Made by a program: the position numbers and the translations under genes
Part shown: piece by piece, positions 12,601 to 24,000 of the stretch
Layout of the letters: every line of letters begins with the position of its first letter
Numbering within the stretch: position 1 is the first letter of the stretch
From: Protonemura montana
Taxonomy: Eukaryota; Arthropoda; Insecta; Plecoptera; Nemouridae
NCBI GenBank assembly: GCA_947568835.1
Contig: OX387608.1
Coordinates: forward strand, 9,462,001 to 9,526,000
Direction of reading: 5' to 3'
DNA: 64,000 nt
Notes under the pieces: model-generated
Seen by the model: the letters and a program-made list of their open reading frames with translations, nothing else
What the model was told of the DNA's origin: nothing
The model's database searches: none

Positions 12601-13135
12601 TTCTATCCCTCTCGCCGTGCAATTTTCCATCCAAAAGTCGATTTTTTTCATGGCGTCGCAATTGTGTTGTGCAAATACGACGTCTCCTGCCGAAACAGGG
12701 TCCACTGCGACGTTAGTACCTCTGCTACTGTGGTCTTAGAAAAAACGACGCCCCTGCTAAAATAACATCTCTGCAATGATGCGTCATAATGGTGTTACTG
12801 CCACAACGACGTCCCATGGCAAACCGGCGTTGCCTGTATGAAACACGGCGCCCCCGCTACGACGGCATCCTCTGCTACAACGGCGTCCCCTGCACAACGT
12901 TGTCTTCTTCCATAACAGTGTCCCCTGCATACCAGCGCCTACCGTCGTAACAATGTCCCTCCGACGTCCCAACTGTTATAATGAGGTACTCGCACCGACG
13001 TCGAGTTATCTAATTTAAATATTATCTTGTTGCTTTCAGAAGTTCTTCCTCTTGGAGAAACGCAAAATGGACGCCGGCGTCGTGGAGGTGCCGGGATGTT
13101 CTGCACGTACACCTGATCGTCATCACCTTTTTTGA
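9685..13135 (+). CDS. Unrecognised small protein gene, three phase-consistent exons, 120 aa
   Basis: I do not recognise this protein. Exon 1 is 9685-9839: ATG in a GC-rich stretch, encoding a segment with GVYPSFCHNDLPPHPAR and YWQTAMH, donor AA/GTAGGT, phase 2. Exon 2 is 11581-11692: acceptor TATGTCGCAG, an Arg/Ser/Ala-rich segment, then SWLSHNVPK, donor AAA/GTACGT. Exon 3 is 13040-13135: acceptor TTGCTTTCAG, beginning KFFLLEKRKMDAGVVEVPG, stop TGA. AATAAA follows at 13178-13183, 43 bases past the stop. Phases join exactly (2 to 2, then 0 to 0), and codon-like GC content rises in the exons against AT-rich introns. Intron 1 holds a LINE tail ending about 30 bases before exon 2; intron 2 holds a minisatellite. 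No signal peptide, membrane helix or known motif is visible. An extra exon, or a different start, is possible. Function unknown. Confidence 0.5.
9840..11040. other. CpG-rich intronic segment with a possible unplaced exon near 10,626-10,865
   Basis: This is intron 1 of the 9685-13135 gene. At 10626-10865 the plus strand is open, with a His/Gln-rich run then a cysteine-rich end (CASSSNANCPRCDGRC); the minus strand is open too. I could not place clean splice sites for either, so it is not called as coding. Confidence 0.3.
10362..10371 (+). promoter_or_regulatory. TATA-box-like CATATAAAAG, owner unknown
   Basis: CGGCATATAAAAGGCC lies in the CpG-rich segment, with CTCACTG (initiator-like) close downstream. 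No coding frame starts nearby. It falls in intron 1 of the 9685-13135 gene, so it may be an alternative promoter or chance. Confidence 0.25.
11041..11547 (+). mobile_element. LINE (non-LTR) 3' end with decayed reverse-transcriptase C-terminus
   Basis: In one plus frame the sequence reads YMGPILYNWLPANI. In a shifted frame it goes on TRETFKDAVKDFL to a stop near 11361. This is the typical end of Jockey/CR1-type polyproteins (G-x-LWN-x-LP, then a K-x-FL segment). The 3' UTR ends AAATAAATACAAATACAAAT at about 11528-11547. Frameshifted and truncated at the 5' side. It lies in intron 1 of the 9685-13135 gene. Confidence 0.65.
12655..12985. repeat. Degenerate 18-bp minisatellite
   Basis: Roughly 17-19 tandem units like GCTACAACGGCGTCCCCT, much diverged (GCTACGACGGCATCCTCT, GCACAACGTTGTCTTCTT and others). 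CpG-rich. It ends about 55 bases before exon 3 of the 9685-13135 gene. The 18-base period keeps short frames open on the minus strand, which are not genes. Confidence 0.7.
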
Positions 13136-13177
13136 TCATTTATATGTATATTTTTTTGCAATTATTGTTGTTCATTA

Positions 13178-13183
13178 AATAAA
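13178..13183 (+). promoter_or_regulatory. Poly(A) signal AATAAA of the 9685-13135 gene
   Basis: Canonical hexamer 43 bases past the TGA at 13133-13135. It supports 13040-13135 being a real terminal exon. Confidence 0.5.
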
Positions 13184-13320
13184 CTATTGATATAAATCAC
13201 AAAGTAATTTTATTTAATATAAGAGCGTCGAATTGACCGCCGAAAATAAACGGCACCTCCACTTTCCTCTCCGTCCTTGCCTTCTGCATTCTGTAGACGT
13301 CGCTAAGTGACGTAAGCTAG

Positions 13321-13760
13321 TGACGTCAGTTTATGACAGGAGTAAAGACCTCCTCGCCGGTATGATCTACGGCTACAAATGCTTCACTTTTGACAAAAAA
13401 AGCACGTGGGAAAATGGCGTCCTCTGACGTCATAAAGATCAGGAGCAAAGACCTCCTCGCCGGTATGATCTACGGATACAAATGCTCAACTTTTGACAAA
13501 AAAAGCACGTGGGAAAATGGCGTCCTCTGACGTCATAGAGATCAGGAGCAAAGACCTCCTCGCCGGTATGATCTACGGATACAATCGAGGTGCACAAATT
13601 CCTGGTTTCAACATTTTCTACCGACAAAGTAGTGGACAGTTTTCTCCATCTGTATCAGTAGATTATAACCTATGAAGAGGTCTCCACTCCTGATCCTTAC
13701 CTCTGACGTCAGAGGACGCCATTTTTCCATGTGCTTCCACCACGTGCTTCTGAACGAAGT
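13321..13760. repeat. 103-bp tandem repeat with an inverted copy, carrying CRE-like and CACGTG sites
   Basis: Units start at 13338, 13441 and 13544 (period 103; the third is cut at about 13585). A diverged inverted unit fills about 13647-13746. Each full unit has AGCACGTGGG and CTCTGACGTCAT. Perfect TGACGTCA lies at 13321, 13425, 13528 and 13704. The tandem-plus-inverted layout suggests a foldback-type element or a regulatory array. It starts 140 bases past the AATAAA of the 9685-13135 gene. Confidence 0.8.
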
Positions 13761-15057
13761 TTTCCATTTTGTCTCATGCTTTGGGAGGAGCCAGGACAGG
13801 AGCAACGAACAATAAATTTTTTTAATAACTGATACACTATTTTGTTTTGAAAATCTTCTTGCAAACGTGCACAATACCTTACCCAAAGAAAACTGCAAAA
13901 TACCAAGTTTTCGATCTCATCAGGACCCGGCTCTGCCACCGCATCGTTGATGCCGTATGCTAAAAATTCCCTACTTCAACTGTAAAAATCTCAACGGCAA
14001 AAAATGCATGGGATATGGGACAATCAGGAAAACAGTGAAGAAACAAGACAAGTGTTAACTGACATGCACTTATTTTTAATTTATTCTTTATTAGACATCC
14101 AAAGGATATTTCTTTTAACCTTTGACAGGAAGCTATTCTGAACGAGATCTGATCCCGGCGCTATGTTCCGTAAATAAATAGGCTGACTGTACAGAACTAC
14201 GACGATTACATAGCACCATCCTAAATCCATCATTGACGTAACAAAAATAAACTCAAAACCCATTCGGCAACAGCTGCAAATAAATATAAAAAATAAGGAA
14301 TGATTCACGATTTGTACCGTTTTGTATTACTGCAGAATGTAAGTACCTACGCCCTGCGCAGTGTAACCCTGCTAGATAAATTAGCGGAATGTTGGCTTTT
14401 CAGTAATTGCAATCAATATAGGTAAATTATGGACTTGAGTAACACAATTTCAAAAAATTAACACAGATTACCTATTATTGTGGAATGGCACAGTTTCCTT
14501 TAATACTAATCCATGTGGATTCAGAAAATCAGTCCTTAAAAGTAGGGAATGGAATAAAGACCTCACTCGAACGTTATATTGCTAAGATCTTTTCGAAAGA
14601 ACATCATCACAAGCTGTAGCTTTCCACAGCTGACCGAAATGTACTCGACAAACTTGGTCCTATAACGCTAAATATTAATACCTAAAGTAAATTATAAAAA
14701 AAAAACATCACTTAAGTTTTAAAGCTTCTCCAAAGTCTGTCCCTGCAAATTTGGTACGCACCTATAGTGCTAATTGCACATGCAACAATCTCTCAAATTG
14801 TTGTCTACATGAATAAAAACAAACTCTCTCGCAGCAAAGGCTTCCAGCCGTTTCCCTGGTGAACCTCGCAAAAATACCCAACTTATTCCTTCCCTTTCTT
14901 TGCACTTAACTTGAGAACACACTTAACACATTCTTTCCCTACTCGTCACCTCTAGTTTGATGATGACGATGATGATGAGATAACAACAACAACCCTTTAC
15001 AGCTACCCTCTTCGACCATCCCAAAGCGGATCTGGATTCCTGTCTACAAGAAGCACA
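13761..15057. other. Spacer downstream of myosin V
   Basis: AT-rich. Probably holds the myosin 3' UTR. The nearest minus-strand AATAAA hexamers are at 14080-14085 and 14087-14092, nearly 1 kb past the stop. Confidence 0.4.
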
Positions 15058-18000
15058 CTAGAGCTTCTTCAGCATGGGCAGGTTGAGGCTCTCTGGGATT
15101 TCTACGTCTTCCAGCCGGATGTTCGATGGGTTGAAAGGGAACCGCACCGGGAAGCTCTGCCTCGTATCCATCAGCAACGACTGCGGCCATGTCCGTTTCT
15201 CCAGGATTGTCTGGATTGCGCGGATGAATGCCGGCGGCACTCGCTCCTCGAACTCGTCCGCCGGCGTGTAGAGGTGCAGGATCTTGATGATCTGCGAGAA
15301 GAAAAATTAAACGTCTTTATCAGAGACACTCTCGTAATCATGGAATTTTTGCTAAATGTTTCCGATTGTCTTTCTTATTCTGTAGCGAATGATTGGTAAA
15401 AGAGTCAAAGAGCAGGAATATATGATGGGGAAGAGGAAAAATGGAATGTAACTTAATGAAGTTGAAAAAGTAGATTGCAATACCCATGAAACCCACAAAC
15501 TAAGTTGCAATATGACTATTGGGAAAATATGACAATAAGAATTAATATTGACAATGAACCCCATTCCAGTGATACTGGCAAGATTTTTTGGCAGCAAGGT
15601 TTAATTCGTCAAGCTGCAAGTAAATCAAAATACGACATACCTGCATCTTCGACAGCTGGTCACACATGTCGCAGATGCTCTGCACATCCTCCGTCGTCTT
15701 GCGCGCCTGCAACAGCTGCGAAGCCTGGATGATCGGCTGCATCGTCTTGACGATGTCCGTGTCTTGTAGTCGGTGGTCCCGCGCCCACTGCTCCATGTGG
15801 CTTAGGTTATAGCGGATCTGCATGCCCTTCGTCCAGTGGCATAGGTCCTTACGCAGCAGTAGGTTGTTCAGCGAGCTCGCGCAGATGAAGTAAAAGATCT
15901 GTTGCACACAAATAAAAAATATGTCAGCAAAAGCTAGAAAGGCATTGCAATCATTGCTAAGACATTGAAAATTATTCATTGACTGTGGTATCTCACCTTG
16001 AATTAAATTTTTTTATAAGCAATAGTGTCGAAAGAGAGGTAATTTAAATCAGGGAAAGTAAAGAAGAAAAGGCAACTCGCCAAGGTAGAAATGGCCGATT
16101 GCAAAAGATGAATTGAGATACTATGACATTTATTTCAGCTTCTTAACTTCTGGACGACTCTCCCCGAATAATGAGTGAATCTTTCACAATAAGCCATTTC
16201 TACCTTGGTAAGCTGTGTTTCCTTCTCATCATCCCTAGCGTGCATATATTTTTCTAATCACTACGTTCCCTTGAACTGTACTTCTCGTAAATGCAATGTA
16301 TATGGAACCTTTCCGCGTACGTTCCCATTTAAATCCTATGCAGCACTAATTCCAGTACAAGTAAATGAACTGTAACAGATATCTTTTAACTTGAATTAAG
16401 AGTCAAGACTAGAGGTATAACTTGTGAGCAAATTGGACTTAGCAAAACTTCTAAAATCTAGATGGTTTCAGCAGTGCCCAGGGAGACAGAAATTGCATTT
16501 AGAGCATTTGGCATAAGAGTACCTGAATTGAACCTGGCCCACGCTTCAGTACATATCCAGTTTGTTTACCTGCTTGAAGACCTGAGCAATAAGCTCCGGG
16601 TCAACGCCATGGAAGCAAAGAGTCTTGTGCGCCGAAGACAGCTGTAGCAGAATTAAGTCGAGCTCGTGAAGCTCGGTGCTGCCAGGAGAGCGAGCTTCTT
16701 GCGAGACTGACGCCGCTCGACCACGCATGCCGCTTGGCTTCTGTCCTGAGAGGCCAGCGATCGCCTCATGCTCGAGGATTGCTGGCACCACCATCGGTTG
16801 TACGGAGTCCTCCATCATACTGATCAAGCTCTGCGGATGGAGAGAGATTGTTGGTGTTAGCACAAGAACAAGACTAGTATCATGGCTCTGTAATTTTGCT
16901 AGGTGCAAGGTCGAGACGATACTTGCCTATTTTGCTAATTTCAGGCAAACTATGCTCTTGTCTGGTCTTATGATAAGAAATATTGAAGTAAACTTTTTTG
17001 ATTAAGCAAGAATTTGATCAAATAATAATAAAAAAAAGCTAAAAAGCATACAGTTGTTTTTGGAGTCTGCTTTATTCACTAAATTTGGAGGTATGACAAA
17101 AATCAAACTGAAGAATGTAGAGTAGTAGTTGAAAAGAAATCACCATAAATGAAAATAGTCAGTCAATTTGAGACTACACATTTTACTGTAGCTTTCCTAA
17201 GTATGTCTTTCTACTAAAGCAAATTAAGCCTTCAGTCCATTGCTCTTTTACTCTTAAGTGCAATTAAAAACATAGCAGCACTTTCAAGCTCACCTGATAG
17301 ATATTGATGGCCATGTCCGACAGCACCTGCCGATACTCGGACAGGTCAAAGTTTCGCAGGCACTGGTCGTTCTGCTTTTGCGTGTTTTCCGTCTGGAACG
17401 TCTTGTCGCCACTGTACTGCTTCAGGTTGTGCAGCAGCCGCAGCGTGTTCGACAGCCAGAGGACGGTGGTGTCGAGGTCGCCCTGCCTCTTGCGCAGAAC
17501 GCGCTTCACCGTGTTGATTGTGAGGGTGAGTAACGAGCGGACCTTGTTGTCGTCGTTCGTGACGTCGGTGTGGCGAATGCACATGAACAGGATGTACGCC
17601 GGCAGGCCGGGGAGCAGATTGACGGCTAGACGCGGTTTCAGGTCTGCAATGAGTCAGGAGCGATTAGAGCAATGTGTGGGGCAACAAGACATTATTCGGT
17701 CTAGGAACTATGGGTTTGTTACCTGTATTTACCCCAATATTTTGTTACCTGTCGCTTAGCCTGTTAGACACACACCTGTTACCTAGCACCTGTCACCTAT
17801 ACCTAGCGGTATAGTGCTGAACAAAAAGGTCAGTACGGAATTGCTGACTGCATTTTTACTTTCTAGTACTGAAATCTCCTTGTACGGGTACAAAAAAAAA
17901 AACTAATTTCATTGGTTAAATTTAATTGGTTAAATTTTTAAATTAGTCAAAAGACTTTGGGGCAAGGGGATCCGAGGGGCATTCTGCATAATTATAATCT

Positions 18001-21000
18001 GAGAAAAAATCAATTTGCTCGAAATTTTAGTGAGAAACCTGGAACTTTCATTCCCTACACTACATTAACGTTGTATAAAGTACAGTGATCGGAAATGACC
18101 TCGACGACTTACCGTGAATCAGATGCCTGATGATGAGCTGCTCATCTTCCTTGCGGTATTCGAACATCCCCTGGTACTCGCGGTCCTTCTTGCGAACTAC
18201 GGCCAGGTCGCTGCGCTGGTTCGGGCTCAGGATTGATGGGTCGCTGCTCTGAGTGTCCGTGGAGGTGTTGGTCACTGCGCAGAAGACAAACATTAGGATT
18301 GACAACCTCGAAATGCTGCTTGGCACACACCGAGTCAACACTTTTCTTACCAGTGTCAAGGTATCAAGTACATATTTTTGATAAAAGAATAAAAGTTCAA
18401 TAATTAATTTTAAATTTGTAGAACTGGAAACTATTAGTTTGAACATTTTTGTCAAAAAGTCTGGTTAAGCAGGATGAAGAATATTAGCCACATCACATAG
18501 CAGTCAAGTGAATATGTTCTTTTGTCAAACCAGCTCTAAAGTTGGCATTTATAAAATTACAGCGCTGAATTTCAAATTCAGAAAATTTACAGCTGTTAAG
18601 AATTAATGATTCCTCCACATCAAATTCATTTTCACCGTTTTCACAAATTTTTTTTCTTCGATAGTATACCGAATGACTCGACATTTTTAAAGGATTCTCG
18701 TTGAAAGGCAGAATAACATGCACTGGACACTTACAGCCGTTGTCTTTGAGAGTCTTGTTTAGTAGTCGTATCTGCTTCTTGAGTTTCCTGCAGAGCTCAG
18801 ATAGATTGTCGTACTTCTCTTGAAGATCCTGTGGAAAGACAAGACCAAGTCAGCAAATCATAGGTAGTCGAATGAACGGACTCTTGGAAACCCAACCCTT
18901 GAAAACTCAGGACATAAGTTATCCACAACTTGTCATTGAAAGCTGCAAATTAATCCAAATTGAAGATAGTTTCATAGTTGATGAAGCAAATGGCATTGAT
19001 GTTCAAAAAGATTTAAGGAACTTCCATTAAAGATCATTACGAGGAATGAACTTAAAAAAAATTGCAATCCTAAGAACTAATGTTGATCTAATGTAAATAG
19101 AGTGGATTATAAAAGATCAGCAAATGAATTTGCACAAAACGTTTAAGATTTTTCACTTTCGACAGGTTTTTGTTTTTGAAAGGAATCAATACTTAAAAAG
19201 CTGCAAAGAATTTGCTGCCTTTCAAGAAAAAAAAAACAGCCTTCAACCAAGTTTAAAAAGAAGTTAGTCTTTCCTTTCTCCTAAACTAATGTTCGGGCTA
19301 GGAAGAAACAGTCACGAGTCCCAGGAATATCTTACGAGGTTATCCGAGGTAAGCCGGGTGACCTCGTGCTGCATGTACGCCTCTGCCTGCGATGCCGGAG
19401 TCTTGGTGAGGTTGCCGGACAGCAGCCGCTGCTGTCGCTCGTTGTCAGCCTTCACCCGGTCAAGCTCTGCCCGGAACTCGCCAAGCTCCGTCTTAAAGCG
19501 CCCGGTTTCCGCTTGTAGCTCGTCCTCCAGTTGCCTGCCACAGGACACGGTTCGATTTCGTGAAGGGAACACAGCATATAAAGCCACGCAAAGATGGTTC
19601 GAAGAAGATGAGAAATTCACCGACAACTTCAGGATTATCTGTCGGCGCAAAAGCCTAAGAAACGTCGACCCAAGCCCTTTTAGGACCAAAAGTCAATCAA
19701 ACAGTGCAAAACCACCTACTTCATTACTATCAGATCACAACACTGAATCACTTTGCCATTCCAGATAAATAAATGGGCATCAATGGTTTCGCCTTTCGTG
19801 CAGCCTTTCGACAACTCACCGATTGATGGCTTTCTGCGCCTCGAACGCCATGACTAGTTCACCGTCCTCGTTGATCATGTCGATCTTGCTGCCGTAGTTG
19901 TTGCTGGCAACGTTCTTCAGCCCCTGCGTCTGGTTGGCCAGCACGCTGTGCAGCTGGATGCATTCCTCGCGGCGCCGCTCAAGCTCCTCTTGCAGCGCCT
20001 CGAATTGCGCTGCATACAAAAATACGAGACACGGTCAGCAAATGCTGTCTAGCTTGCCTTCTTGCCCCGATTTGCAGCCCTGGGTCAAGCATGAACTCGA
20101 AGAACTACATTTTTCTTTTTGACATCTATTTTATTTTATTGGTTATGGTCAAAATGTTACCAACAAAGAGTTACAGTCAATTTAGCCAAGAGAGGCTTGC
20201 AAGCTATGCACCAAAGAGTTAAGATGTGTTTCTTTGATGAGAAAATTAAAACAGTTTGTTTTAAAAAATCAAGCTGCTCAGAATGTCACCTAGTTAATCA
20301 ATTGTTGTAATACTACTTCAATATCGCATGCTAGAGGCAAATTCCCGGGCAAAAAACTTGTTTCAACTCACAAAGAAGAAGCGTGCCTCCTGAATCGCCC
20401 TTGGTGATGGCCAAACGCAGGCCCTCGAGGTCGATTTTCAGCTGCGAGTTCTCAATCTCCAGCTCTTGCAACTGTAACAAAAAAGTCCTCCAGCTGTCAC
20501 GAATACATCTTCCAATCTCTCTTTTGCTCTGAAACTGCAAAAGTTCACTTGGCACTTATGTAAATTAAAAAAATTATGCACTCTTGCCCTATTGTCTCGG
20601 CCGATATGGAAATATATTTACAGCAGGAGCTGCCATTTCTTCATCTTCTTCCCGGATGTGAGACAAGCTTCGAAGAATGTATACATGCTTCGGTCTACGA
20701 CTGCCCATAATCGGCTCACAGTGATTAAAATGATAGATTGCCACCAGTGATAATCTTATCTCTTATCTCCAGAGATTTGGAATACATGAAAAACATTACT
20801 TTCCTTATTAGAAGTAATTACTCACAAAGATTGAGATTAGCTAATAAGGCCATTCGGAATAGAATGGAGATGTTGAATGTTCATAGAATGAGGTGTGACC
20901 TCTTTCTAATATCTTGTCATTTTTTAGAAAAATTATTCATCTGTTTTCTTCATGTAGATAATGTATATTTTCTTCTTTGATAAATCGGAATTTTTATTTC

Positions 21001-24000
21001 TACCTTCCTAAAATCTCTTTTTAGTGGTCTGTTTTTCTATAAATATATATTTTTTTTGTAACTCTGAATTGAAAGCAGAATCTTTAATTTTTGAAAATAG
21101 GAACCGGAATCAGTATGAGAATCAAAATCTTAAGTCCAAAAATGTTTACCCATGTCTTCAATATCGTAATATCGGTCAGTAAACCCATTGTCACTGTAAA
21201 ATAACTCCGTTGCTCTTTAAAAGAGAAGTTCCACTCACCCGGAACCCATCCTCGGCCTTGGTTGCATAGTCTGTTGGACTATCCTTCTCGAGCCTGTCGA
21301 CCGTGGTCTGCAGACGGTCTCGCTGCCGCTCCAGTTCCGCCAACTTGTGCTGCAGCTTGAGCACTAGTCCCACATCCGGCTGGCCGGCCTCGGGGCTCGA
21401 ACGCTCCGTCTTCCAGTCGATGTTGTCTAGCGGTTGTCGGGAGGTCGCAGACGAACCGCTTCGCACAGAACCATAGCCAAAGTCCTGCGTGGGCAGAAAG
21501 AGGTTTTAGTTGTGACTGTGCCAAGTTTCTTTTGTTATTTTATTGATTTATTACCTTTGTATTATTTTTTCAGTTTACTTTTTATTAATTCTATTGATTG
21601 TCCTGCAATCGTTACAATTTATTCTTGAACGATCACACTATGAGTTTTAAGATATGGTCATATGCATAATAATAAAATTGGCATACTACTAACTAACTAT
21701 TAATTACAAAATACAGCTCTGGCTGTTCGCACATGTATAGTTTGTCCTCTTGAAACATTCATTGATAATATAGAATGCATAATTCAGTATATAGTCTTCA
21801 ATTTTGCTTTTAAACAAATTCCCTTTTAAAAAGAATGTTTTGAGATAATTTGGGACCTACAGTCATATGAGAGGACAGAGTTTATTGTTCCAACAGTTAG
21901 CATTGACCACTGCATAACGGACAAGGATCATTAGATCTGAAGCTGCTCTATTCCCACTTGGATCAAGCAAAATGTTTGGCAAGTTAATGTAGTACCAAAG
22001 CATTTGAATAATTATTGCTCAATATAATTATTTAAAATTCATATGCTGGTTGAAGTCAAAAAGTAGACAATTCATCAATCTACTTTCATAGAGAAAAAGG
22101 CAAGAAGCAGATATGTGTTACCCATCTTTCCCCAAAATATAAATATTTTTTTAAAAACAAAGGTGTTCCCTTTTTGCGATTTTACAAGAACGGATATTTT
22201 TCACCATAAAAACAAAATTTCTTGCGCCTTCACGTTTTATTTGTTTCTAAAAGGCAAGGAGACATTTCCTAAGCTCAATTACGGCTGCCGAAGCATGACT
22301 TACGTCGTCGGGGTACTCGGAGGTGGCCGAAACAGTGCTCGTGTCCGAAGGTGTGCGGCGGTGCTTGCTACCCGTGCCTCCGGTGGCGTCGCGCTGTAGC
22401 CGGGTTAGCTCACGCTCCAGACCATCGTAGCGGTGCTCCAGCAAGTTGTACTCCGTCAGCAGCTTCTGATATGCGTCGCGGTCCTGGAAAAGTACCACCG
22501 TCGTTAGCCATTCGGACGGTTCGTGTTTTAAATTTTACTGTTTTTGTAGATGCTAATTAAGTTCTTTTTCAGTTTTTTTTTTTTTTATCTTCTCAGAAGT
22601 ATAATTCTATATACACAAAATTAAGAAACACACATCTACGAAAAGAAACAGATTTAACCAGAGGAAGAATTTCGGTCATTTAATGCAGGCATTTTCTTTA
22701 GTCAATAAAAACTTTCAGTTTCTTCAAAGACGAGCATTGAGCAAAAGTGACAGGCTGGTCTTACTTCCCCCTAAAAGATTTCAGTTTTATCTGGTAAGGT
22801 GCTACCCTAAAATTTGAGTGCTTATGGTATGTCTCAAGTTAAGTTGATTGACTGATCATGGTCACCAACTTGGTCGCGGTGACTTTACTTGGCACAAATT
22901 CTCATAGGAAATCAACGATTTTTGGCATAATCATGGCTCCACTACAATCATCTACCAGGCAAGTCAGCAAGACCAAGTCTCCGAGACAGCTTTATCAGAG
23001 ATTCACGCTGCTTAATTTTGGTGTGAAAAGCGTGATGTTGCTCGATTGATTCGTGAAGCTTAACGATGCACCGTTTTGACAACAAGCACTGCGGCACTGG
23101 TCTAATGGCGTTGGTGAATGAGTGGATGATGATGAGGATGATAATGAACCTAAGCATGATTTTGTGTTTGGATCACTGCGACTTAAATGGCCTTTAACTG
23201 TCACTTTTCATTTCATACAGCGCTTCGGAAATATTTACACTCAAAGTATGCAAGACCACACAGAATTGTTCATTCAAACAGGGCCTTAGAGCCATTTCAA
23301 AGACAGAATCCACGCACCTGATCGTGTTCCTCGATGAGAAGTTCCTTTTCTTTCTTGACTCGTAAAAGCAACACCTGTTCGGCACCTAGTTCGTTCTCGC
23401 GGATCTGGGCGTTGAGCGCGTCGAGCTGCGCCTTGGCAGCGACGTTCTCCGCTGTCAGTGCCGCCGTGAGCGCGGCTTGCTCCCGCTCCTTGGCATCCTT
23501 CTCTGTCACAAGGTCCACCTAGGTAGAAAAAAAGGAGTTTAAGTTTGTTGAAGAGTTAGAAAACTATACAACAGTTATTGAAAGAAAATCAATGCTTGAA
23601 GTTGCAACCAATAAATTGAAAATTTGACTTTTTTTTGTAGTGCACCTTGTTTTGGTTGCAGCTGCATTTATGGTCTTGAGTAATATTTGGAATAAATACA
23701 CTCGATTGCTCTATTAGCAATCCTAGCTCTCTAAGCTCTTGCAATTTTAGCAGTACCCAACTAATTATTACACTGAATTTATCAGACAAGCATCGTGGGT
23801 CTGCATCTGAACAGATTATTAACTTCGCAATTAAGAACATAGGTCTTTAAGTCGCCAAGATTTAAGCTTGTCTTTTGCCGAACAATCTGTTCAACTTATC
23901 CTGTACCTTCTCAGCTGTCTCTCGGGTCAGCGCCTCTTTGAGCGACGTTACATCAGCGTCGCGCTCAGAAAGCAGTGCCGTCATGCGGCGCAACTCGGCC

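Noticed and set aside
12784-13139. Minus-strand Arg/Gly-rich open frames
   Set aside because: They come from the 18-bp minisatellite and from the shadow of exon 3 of the plus-strand gene.
13493-13675. Plus-strand 60-codon frame over the 103-bp repeat
   Set aside because: It is created by the repeat unit and the adjacent spacer; no known domain and no splice support.
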